Source: Wolfiporia cocos | Lineage: Eukaryota > Basidiomycota > Agaricomycetes > Polyporales > Phaeolaceae | NCBI GenBank assembly: GCA_029448655.1 | Contig: JACCLO010000001.1 | Location: 4,526,001 to 4,590,000, forward strand | Direction of reading: 5' to 3' | DNA: 64,000 bases | In this document: piece after piece, positions 56,210 to 64,000 of the stretch | Numbering within the stretch: the first letter of the stretch is position 1 | Layout of the letters: every line of letters begins with the position of its first letter | Notes under the pieces: generated by a model | Seen by the model: the letters and a program-made list of their open reading frames with translations, nothing else | What the model was told of the DNA's origin: nothing | The model's database searches: none | Position numbers and translations under genes: made by a program

Positions 56210-57608
56210 GGCCAGACATTGTACCGGATGCAGCTGGAAAGGAAGAGGCTGGCCGAGCAGGATCCTGATTGGCTTGTGTCACTGGCGCTCCCACCTTCGC
56301 CAAAACCATAGATCTAGCTATACTCCGTCGCTCGTCTTCTTTTCTGTGTCTATATATCGTCTGGCTTGACTGAAGCTTGAATCCTGCGACAGAACAGCTA
56401 CATTTTGAGCAGTAGCAAGGGGAGACTGCCTGCAAATATACAATGGGAAACCTGGTCAGATTCTACGGTCAGCTGACAGAATTAATGGCACATTTATCCT
56501 CTGTATTGAATATCTAACAGCTGGCATATTTTTCCTCATGCAGTACGGATGGACAGAGATGAAGGATGAAGGGAGCGCATGAACGTTGCGTAAGCGTTAT
56601 GTGGCGCAGTAGACGTGCCCACTGTGGCACTGGGCGCTAACATCTTTCTCACAGCTCAGATGCATTAATATCGGATTTTTGGGCCCGGCATCAGTTCAAG
56701 ATACAGTTTCCCTTAAAAGATTTGATCCTTGTGCATGAATCATACTATGTATGTGGTTGTATCTACTTGATAAATGCAGCCCCAACCACAAGATGAGCCG
56801 CAAGGTGGTGGCACTTACGAGATGCCGGCATTTAAATTACATTACTGTTATAAGGCTGTTAAGTACTCGTAGCTTATGTGGGGTGTGGGGTGCCGTTCGC
56901 CGTGTTATGCGGGACGCTAAAGGCATGCGAGTAAAGTCCCGGCCAGCAGAGTAATGGCTGAGCGATTGGTCTGTAATGTCTGTATCCTAGGCACATCCTA
57001 TGAATCACACGATCGGCATAGGATCAGCCCAGGATCTTGTCAGAATGACTAAATACTGAGTCGATCCTATACCTTGGTAATCTGGCATTTCACGCAGTGT
57101 ATGCAGCACTGCGAAAGTGCTGCAGGAGTCGGAGCTGAGTGAGGTACGAGCCGTAGTTAAGGTACACTGACCCATTGTATCTATACCTCGAGTTTTGCTG
57201 TGTACCGCAAGCATATGTTCTCTGCACTCTTCTCATCTCTAGATCTCTGCGGTCGTGATGCGCATGCTCGCTAACTTCGCGACGGTCACTAGGTCTATGA
57301 ACCGGAGGAGCTTGGCCTCGAGCAACCCTGAAGGTGGCAATCTCCAATCAATATACTATACGAGACGTCGTTGAATCCTAGTGTTTCCAGCGTAGTATTA
57401 GTATTACCAGCAGTACTACGTCGTATAGCCGAATGGTCGTATTTTCTCAATTTGTATACGATTTACAGAAGATCAATGACTAGGAATTTGCGTCGGTCGT
57501 GTCGTGGTAGTGTCGCGTGCATCTATATATCTCTCAGTTGGTATGAAGCCATGGTGCTGAAATAAAGTAAATGGGAGCTGGGGAATGGGAGATGCACACT
57601 ACTAAGGA
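56210..57608. other. 1.4 kb without an intact gene
   Basis: Short open frames only. Near 57000-57100 is a segment rich in tcctat/aggatc that resembles, inverted, the end of the Crinkler-type kinase gene and its downstream spacer: a 16-mer with one mismatch around tgccagatt, and ctgacaagatcct. It may be a decayed repeat end. Confidence 0.4.
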
Positions 57609-57625
57609 TGGACACAGGTTGCAAA
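57609..57625 (+). repeat. Left copy of a 17-bp inverted repeat enclosing the Helitron array
   Basis: tggacacaggttgcaaa; a second near-copy follows directly at 57629-57644. The exact complement occurs at 62611-62627. Confidence 0.7.
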
Positions 57626-58018
57626 GCGGACACAGGTTGCAAACTGGCTCACATAGCGAGAAGTAGTAAGGGCTGGCCCCCTGAAATAATTACAACAATA
57701 CCCATGCTTCTGATCTTGAATTTTATTCCAAAATTCTATTTCTAAGTGACGGACACTGTAGAAAATCATTAGTGTCGCAAATGCCTTCAAGATTGTGAAA
57801 TTCATGCATTGATTTCCAGATCTAGTCCGATCCAGTGATTGAAACGTCTCACTCTTCTTGGAGCAATGTAATATACCTAATACCACTCTTATGATCAATC
57901 CCCGGTACTCATTGTGGTACAGACTATGTGTAGAATTACGGAACAATGTTCAAATGCAACAAAGCGCTGGTTCATTACTCAGAAAGGAAGTCACGCAATC
58001 TCGCACATTCAAAATCCA

Positions 58019-58482
58019 CGAGTTTAATTACCCGCGGCTTTGCCACGGATGTCAATTGTCACTTAAGTATGATAACTAATAGAATAAGGGAAAAACATAT
58101 TGTATGGCAATGCGAGTCCACCCAACCCCCAGGGTCTGTGATCACCCTGCTGCACCTCGCTCAGCCACTTCCGACACCTCGCTGATGCTCGGTGTCGTCG
58201 TCGCTTCGCTTGTGGTGCCTCATAAACCTCCCGGTTACTCTTAAATTTTCTAGCAGGTATCTACAGTATAGGCCATTTACGTTACAACATCCCCGTGGCG
58301 CTGCACAGGGAGGACGCGCGAAACACGGTCGAAAGGACTTGACTTGAACGCCGCGCACGCGTTGTAGGCGCCGTCTGTGGGAAATGGCACGGGGGTGGTG
58401 GCGCGCGCCCTACGGGCCAATGAACGCACGGTTGCCACGTGAGAACCACATGGTTTTCTTCCACAGCCCTTTAGTACTTAGA
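58019..58482 (-). mobile_element. Helitron-like unit 1 (464 bp, 3'-most on minus strand)
   Basis: 3' hairpin at 58031-58047 (ccgcggctttgccacgg on the plus strand) and terminal CTCG, a variant of CTRR. 5' end TCTAAGTACTAAAGG. No internal minisatellite; a single ccccgtggc occurs. Shares with all units a block around gctgatgctcggtgtcgtc. Confidence 0.8.
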
Positions 58483-58986
58483 CGAGTTTAATTACCCATG
58501 GCTTCGCCACGGATATCAATTGTCACTTAAGTGAGATAACTAATAGAATAAGCACTGGATGGAGACATTATGAGTCCACCCAACCTCCAGGGTGTGTGAT
58601 CACCCTGTTGCACCTGTCCTTTGTTCTCTGCCCGCTCAGCTACTTCCTCCACCTCGCTGATGCTCGGTGTCGTCGTCTCTTCGCTTGTAACATTGTGTCC
58701 ACAAATGTGGTGCCTCAGAAAACTCCCTGAATTTTCTGGCAGGTATATACAGTACAGGCCATCTACGTTACAACAGCTACAAAATCCCCGTGGCACAGCG
58801 CAGGGAGGACGCGCGAAACGCGAGTTTTCGTTGAAGGGATCGCGCCTTGCAGGCGCCGGGCGTGGGAATCCACTGGCCAACTCCCCGGGTCGGTGGCGCG
58901 AGCCCTATGGGACGACGGACAGCACGTGGCACACGTGGAAAAGCACATGGCAGTTCCCACACAACGGTCGTCCCTTTATTATATGA
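58483..58986 (-). mobile_element. Helitron-like unit 2 (504 bp)
   Basis: 3' hairpin with one mismatch (ccatggcttcgccacgg), terminal CTCG; 5' end TCATATAATAAAGGG. Very similar to unit 1 in its inner part, so these two form a subfamily. No expanded minisatellite. Confidence 0.8.
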
Positions 58987-60212
58987 CTAGCTTAATTACC
59001 CGTGGCTTCGCCACAAACACATAGTTTAATCACTTCAATATCATATCCCAATCCGTGTGTGCCTATTTGAGATAACCGGGGGAATTCAGACCATTCACAC
59101 GCAAAGCAAGGGTTTTTGAACTTACTTGTGGATTCCCCATCAATTTACCGTGGATTATCCATGGGTTACCCTCTTCTGTTCCTTGTCTCTGCCCACTTAG
59201 CCACTCCTCCACCTTGCTGATGCTCAGTCTTGTTGTCACTTCACTTGCAATAATGTGTAATGCCATATGTCAAAAAATACTGAACATTCTTCAATATTTT
59301 GGCAGGCATTTACAGCACAGGCCATTTATGTTACAAAAATTCCCGTGGCAGGGCACAAATCCCCGTAGCATAGGACACAAATCCCCATGGTGCAGGGTAC
59401 AAATCCCTGTGGTGCAGGGTATTTACATTACAAAAATCCCTGTGGCATGGGGCACAAATCCCCATGGTGTGCAGTACAAATCCCTGTGGCATGTGGTACA
59501 AATCCCCATGGTGTGGGGTATTTACATTACAAAAATCCCCATGGCACAGGGCACAAATCCCTGTGGCACAGGGCACAAATCCCTGTGGCATGGTGCACAA
59601 ATCCCCGTGGCATGGGGCGCAAATCCCCATGGTGTGGGGCGCAAATCCCCATGGTGTGGGGTACAAATCCCTGTGGCACGGGGCACAAATCCCTGTGGTG
59701 TGGGGTATTTACATTACAAAAAATCCCCATGATGTGGGGCACAAATCCCCGTGCCACGGGGCACAAATCCCCATGGCATGGGCCACAAATCCCCGTGGCA
59801 AGGGCCACGAATCCCCGTGGTGTGGGGCACGAATCCCCGTGGTGTGGGGCACGAATCCCCATGGTGTGGGGCATGAATCCCCGTGGTGTGGGGCACGAAT
59901 CCCCGTGGCATGGGGCACGAATCCCCGTGGTGCGGGGCAGGAACAGCGCGCGCGCCTTGCAGGCGCCGGGCGTGGGAATCCACCGGCCAACTCCGCGGAT
60001 GGCAGCAGGCGCCCTATCTAATGGGAGCAGGATTTGACGACGCGCATGGACGCCACGCGGCAAACGTGGCATCCATGTGCGCAAAACGTGCGCTGAACGT
60101 GCGCAAAACGCGAGCGACACGCGAGCGACACGCTAGCTGCACGCGAGCAACACGCTAGCTGCACGCTAGCCGCACGCGAGCGCCTCCGGCGCGAGCTCCC
60201 ATTACTTATAGA
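58987..60212 (-). mobile_element. Helitron-like unit 3 (1226 bp)
   Basis: Terminal CTAG, hairpin core gtggc-ttc-gccac, 5' end TCTATAAGTAATGGGAGC. It contains the largest minisatellite block (59336-59940) and a GC-rich 5' segment with gccttgcaggcgccgggcgt that recurs in all units in some form. Confidence 0.82.
59336..59940. repeat. 22-bp minisatellite inside unit 3
   Basis: More than twenty monomers of the type aatccccgtggcatggggca, period 22 bp, with variants (catgg/cgtgg, cac/tgt). A ggtatttacattacaaaaa spacer recurs between groups, giving a second, longer period. Confidence 0.88.
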
Positions 60213-60992
60213 CTAGCTTAATTACCTGTGGCTTCGCCACAAACGTTATGTCTTAGGAATATATTTTAGTCTCTGCCTGCTCAGCCACTCCTCCACCTCG
60301 CTGATGCTCGGTATCGTTGTCGCTTTGCTTGTAGAATCTGTAACTGGCACGCATGCCTTGCAGGCTCTGGGTGTGGGAATTCACCCCTGTGGCATTGGGG
60401 TGCAAATACCTGTGGCACAGGGTACAGACCCCTGTGGTGTGGAGTATTTATATTACAAAATCCCCATGCCACAGGACACAAATCCCTGTGGCATGGGGCA
60501 CAAATCCCCGTGGCATGGGGCACAAACCCCCATGGCATGGGCCAAAAATCCCCGTGGTGTAGGGCACAAATTCCCGTGGCACGGGGTACAAATCCCCGTG
60601 GTATGGGGTATTTACATTACAAAATCCCCATGCCACAGGACACAAATCCCTGTGGCATGGGCCACAAACCCCCATGGAATGGGCCACGAATCCCCGTGGT
60701 GTGGGGCACGAATCCCCGTGGCATGGGGCACGAATCCCCGTGGCATGGGGCACGAATCCCCGTGGTGCGGGGCAGGAACAGCGCGCGCGCCTTGCAGGCG
60801 CCGGGCGTGGGAATCCACCGGCCAACTCCGCGGATGGCAGGCGCCCTATCTAATGGGGGGAGGAGGATCAACGACACGCATGGACGCCACGCGGCAAACG
60901 TGGCGTCCATGTGCGCAAAACGCGAGCGACACGCTAGCGACACGCTAGCGGCACGCGAGCGCCTACGGCGCGAGCTCCCCTTACTTTATGGA
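60213..60992 (-). mobile_element. Helitron-like unit 4 (780 bp)
   Basis: Terminal CTAG, hairpin tgtggc-ttc-gccaca, 5' end TCCATAAAGTAAGGGGAGC. It contains a smaller array of the same 22-bp monomer (60385-60775). Confidence 0.82.
60385..60775. repeat. 22-bp minisatellite inside unit 4
   Basis: The same monomer family as in unit 3 with its own order of variants. Includes tatttacattacaaaatcc spacers. Confidence 0.85.
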
Positions 60993-62061
60993 CTAGGTTA
61001 ATTACCCGTGGCTTCGCCACGGTCACACCACTTTTTCCACTTCAATATATTATTCCAATCCATGTGCGCCTATTTCAGATAATCAGGGTTTTTTTTAAGT
61101 TACCTGTGGATCCCCTATGAATTTCATGTGCATTACCCATGGCTTCCCCAACTTCCCTCTTTTGTCTCTTGTCTCTGCCTGCTCAGCCACTTCTGACACA
61201 GAGCTGATCCTCGGTCTCATCATCGCTTTGCTTGTAATACTGTGTAATGTGGTGTCAAAATGTTCTTCATTTTTTTTGCGATCTTTTGGCAGGCATCTAC
61301 AGCACAGGCCATTTATGTTACAAAGATCCCTGTGGCATGAGGCATAAATCCCCGTGGCACAAAGCACAAATCCCTGTGGCACGGGGCACAAATCTCCATG
61401 ATACAGAGCACAAATCCCTGTGGCATGGGGCACAAATCCCCATGGTGCAGGGTGCAAATCCCCATGGTGCAGGGTATTTACATTACAAAAATCCCTGTGG
61501 CATGGGGCACAAATCCCCATGGTGTGCAGTACAAATCCCTGTGGCATGTGGTACAAATCCCCATGGTGTGGGGTATTTACATTACAAAAATCCCCGTGGC
61601 ACAGGGCACAAATCCCTGTGGCATGGTGCACAAATCCCTGTGGCACAGAGCACAAATCCCCGTGGCATGGGGCGCAAATCCCCATGGTGTGGGGTACAAA
61701 TCCCTGTGGCACGGGGCACAAATCCCCGTGGTGTGGGGTATTTACATTACAAAAACCCCCATGATGTGGGGCACAAATCCCCGTGGCACGGGGCACAAAT
61801 CCCTGTGGCACGGGGCACAAATCCCCGTGGTGTGGGGCACGAATCCCCGTGGCATGGGGCATGAATCCCCGTGGTGCGGGGCAGGAACAGCGCGCGCGCC
61901 TTGCAGGCGCTGGGCGTGGGAATTCACCGGCGCCAGGCGCCCTATCTAATGGGAGCAGGATTGACGACGCGCATGGACGCCACGCGGCAAACGTGGACGC
62001 CAGGTGCGCAAAACGCGAGCGACACGCGACGCCTCCCACACGAGCTCCCATTACTTTTAGA
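60993..62061 (-). mobile_element. Helitron-like unit 5 (1069 bp, 5'-most on minus strand)
   Basis: Perfect 7-bp hairpin ccgtggc-ttc-gccacgg next to terminal CTAG, and 5' end TCTAAAAGTAATGGGAGC adjoining host ...GAAA. It contains the third minisatellite array (61322-61885). Confidence 0.84.
61322..61885. repeat. 22-bp minisatellite inside unit 5
   Basis: About twenty monomers of the aatccc[ct]gtggca type with the same ggtatttacattaca spacers as unit 3. The order of variants is largely shared with unit 3, so these arrays were copied together. Confidence 0.87.
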
Positions 62062-62961
62062 TTTCGGCCACTTCGGCATGTTGGCCACCTTGCCGCCGTG
62101 AGCTGGATGCGCTGTCTTCTCCCACAAGAACCAGCATCAGCAATGCCTAAGGCCAAAGTTCTCAGCGGTCGAAATAGCGGTGGTGACACTTACTATCACT
62201 CCGCTTATCCCTTCTATTTGCCATCGAACATTGGCAGTGACTTATAAACAGCATTTGCGCGCCATTAGTTTGAACATATATCTGTTTTGGTTCTCGGTAT
62301 CCTGCAGCTGACGGAGGTCTGATCATAAGTCCTTCAGTGGCCTGAATCACGGTAAGACCTGCGTGCCGGTCAAGCCGGCTTACTGCCGCGATCTCGGCAT
62401 GCGCGGCAGTGCGTGATGATCTGTGACATAATTTTGCAACCTCTGTCCATTTGACACTCTCCACTTGGAACGTCTCGCTCACTCGTTCAACATACGCATC
62501 CGTTGATATTATATTTTTGTCCCATAGACAGGATACCTGGCTATCCATCTGAAAAGATCCGGTGGCGAACGGCGGCGCGCTGAATTTACTATCCACGACT
62601 TTCTGAAAGTTTTGCAACCTGTGTCCATGATCTGCATTCGTGACCTCTCCTGCAGTACATCGGCCTTAGTCCTGCTCCTATGTGATGCGAAGACGACAGT
62701 ACACCCGAGGAAGTGGAATGTCAGAGTGATGCCCAGGATAGCGATAGCAAAGCGAAACCGCTGCATAGTGAACTACGACACAAGCGAGTCGTTCCCATAC
62801 ATCCATATCTGTCGGCGCCGGATCAGGGCGCAGTAGACCTTGCTGTTGGTCGTCGCCAGATTGCAGAGCCCCGTGTGGTAGCCAGTCGTGAATAGAACAA
62901 CGTTCGAGGCTATTACGATGTTCTGACATGCCTTTATCTGTTAGAGCCTACGCCTTTTCAG
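62062..62961. other. Flank of the Helitron array; no gene resolved
   Basis: A 150-codon open frame on the minus strand (62617-62162) is possible coding but has no recognised domain. The right copy of the 17-bp inverted repeat lies at 62611-62627 and a related tttgcaacctctgtcca at about 62434. It probably includes the promoter or first exon of the next gene. Confidence 0.4.
62611..62627 (-). repeat. Right copy of the 17-bp inverted repeat enclosing the Helitron array
   Basis: tttgcaacctgtgtcca, the exact complement of 57609-57625. Removing the Helitron array leaves about 1.0 kb between the two copies. Confidence 0.7.
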
Positions 62962-64000
62962 ATTTCTGCACGCAGTGCAATCGTCACCACAGAGGGTAGC
63001 AGCACGGATGAGGCTATCGCAGACTTTCTCAGAAAGGAGTATCCGACCAGTGTCTCCTGGAACTATGATCCATTCAAGTTCATACTCTATGTGTGGGATT
63101 TTGACCCCATGCAGATCCCCCGTACGCCACACTGCACGCAGGGCTCTCCGTTTGCGGATCGCTATGTGCTTTGCGAGCCCACGCGGGATCTCTGTGCAGC
63201 GCCGGAGCGTCCTTCCTATGGCCATCTGATAGCCATCTTTGAGGAGCTTCGCAAACAGCTCTCCGGAGACCCGGACTATACCGCGGGTGCTGTGTCTACA
63301 TCTACGCTCAAAGAGGCCATGACGGGCAATTTGATGCGAATGCAGGCTGCTATCTCAGGAACGCTTTCTGGCAGCGCCAAGTGCGCTTCGCCGGAACCAG
63401 CCCCACCCCCGTTATGCCAGATTCTCGACACACGGATGATCGCGATACTCAACGTCGCCGTGGAAGGCGGGTACTCGATAACGAAGCCTGATCTGATGTA
63501 CAATACCAATCACGATCGGGATTCGCAAAGGTGGACATGGAGCATCGTCCCTGGCGAGGTTAAAAAGAAGCATCCTGGTGTGTGGAAGTACGGTGCAGAC
63601 TTTCGGATTGATCTGGATCGCCTGCAGCAGGTATGTGGCGATGACTTGGCCACATTGCGATACTCAGTACTCAGTCACCACTAAGAGATATCTCGACCAT
63701 CACTACATTGATCCAGAGAAGGTGGGAGAAAAGCGAAAGCGGGACAGCAAACATGACCCAGAGCTGTCCAAATCGCGAAAGCGTGCGAAGTACACTATTA
63801 GCTGCGCCGACTTGGAAAACGAAGTGCCGCACATTGAGGGCACCGTGCAAGAGGAGCTGTGCCACGACGACGCGCAGATGCTCAAGTACATCAATGATCA
63901 CATGTCGCACAAGGGGAGAGAGAGAGAGACAACCATTTATACCCCGCAGTCAGTATCCTACGTACATGTGCGGCAGCTGCTAGAGCCCACGGTCGAAGGT
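62962..64000 (+). CDS. Partial gene, protein with PD...ExK-like motif and basic stretches (5' end unresolved, 3' end beyond window)
   Basis: Exon 62962-63630 (phase 0 after a likely acceptor cttttcag), intron 63631-63685 (GTATGT...AAG), exon 63686 to beyond the window. The sequence reads as a coherent protein: IADFLRKEYPTSVSWNYDPF; GHLIAIFEELRKQLSGD; SITKPDLMYN, then WTWSIVPGEVKKK about 25 residues later; FRIDLDRL; then KRKRD and KSRKRAKY, likely nuclear signals. The spacing of PD and ExK recalls the PD-(D/E)xK nuclease-like part that precedes the kinase in fungal FunK1-type and Crinkler-type proteins; this is inference from the motif only. The first in-frame ATG (63109) falls inside coding-like sequence, so an upstream exon is expected. 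Confidence 0.55.

Larger units (their letters stand above)
58019..62061 (-). mobile_element. Tandem array of five head-to-tail Helitron-like units
   Basis: Read on the minus strand, every unit starts with TC (TCTAWAAGTAATGG-like in three of them) and ends with a stem-loop (GCCAC-GAA-GTGGC core) followed ~8-9 bp later by CTAG or CTCG. These are the classic Helitron 5' TC and 3' hairpin-CTRR ends. Units abut without spacer: CTAG of one is followed at once by TC of the next. The base before the first TC is A and the base after the last CTCG is T, so the array sits between A and T as Helitrons do. No Rep/helicase frame is present, so the units are non-autonomous. Lengths are 464, 504, 1226, 780 and 1069 bp. 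Confidence 0.85.

Noticed and set aside
58019..62061. CRISPR-like array
   Set aside because: Direct repeats without unique spacers in a eukaryotic genome; the unit ends match Helitron termini instead.
59331..62189. Several 110-360-codon open frames through the 22-bp repeats (HGDLCP / GTNPCG-type repeats)
   Set aside because: Frames arise in every reading direction because stops are rare in the monomer. They start and end within repeat DNA of non-autonomous Helitrons; no sign of translation.

Overview
The window looks like a chromosomal segment of a mushroom-forming basidiomycete (Agaricomycetes). Genes are split by many 45-65 bp GT-AG introns, often with CTGAC/CTAAC-like branch sites. The gene families are typical of that class: a fungal BTB protein, a DUF4045/gelsolin-type protein, a DUF6534-type membrane protein, a Crinkler-header kinase and a Plavaka transposase. 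All exon models here were read by hand from splice signals and reading phase; none has transcript support.

Layout. Positions 1-16445 are repeat-dominated. They hold copies of one ~708 bp LTR family (called LTR-A here) and a full-length Ty3/Gypsy element (6676-15483). The Gypsy element sits inside an old LTR-A solo LTR and itself carries a younger LTR-A solo LTR in its integrase, so there are three insertion layers, each with a target-site duplication. The Gypsy element encodes a dUTPase between Gag and protease. Its reading frame is broken by a frameshift, in-frame TGA codons and the LTR insertion.

Positions 17348-47600 are a gene-rich host region. In order: BTB protein (-), aldo/keto reductase (-), unknown 202-aa protein (+), secreted GPI-anchored Cys protein (+), GH17-like glucanase (-), 1312-aa DUF4045/gelsolin-like protein (-), a 73-aa complex I subunit of the NDUFB2/AGGG type (-), multi-pass membrane protein (+), RING protein with two SUMO-interaction-like motifs (+), a ~1780-aa Lys/Ala/Glu-rich probably nuclear protein (-), and a Crinkler-header protein kinase (+).

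Positions 47601-64000 are again accessory. They contain two hAT-like MITEs with perfect 8-bp target duplications, a Plavaka-type transposase gene with its DDE triad present, facing a coiled-coil gene with only 13 bp between the stop codons, and another solo LTR-A. A striking array of five head-to-tail Helitron-like units follows (58019-62061, minus strand); three of them have expanded internal 22-bp minisatellites. The window ends inside a gene encoding a protein with a PD...ExK-like motif and basic stretches.

The host genes do not form a pathway or operon. The repeated theme is successive transposon insertion around a normal housekeeping block, with fast-evolving effector-like genes (Crinkler kinase, right-edge gene) next to the mobile DNA.
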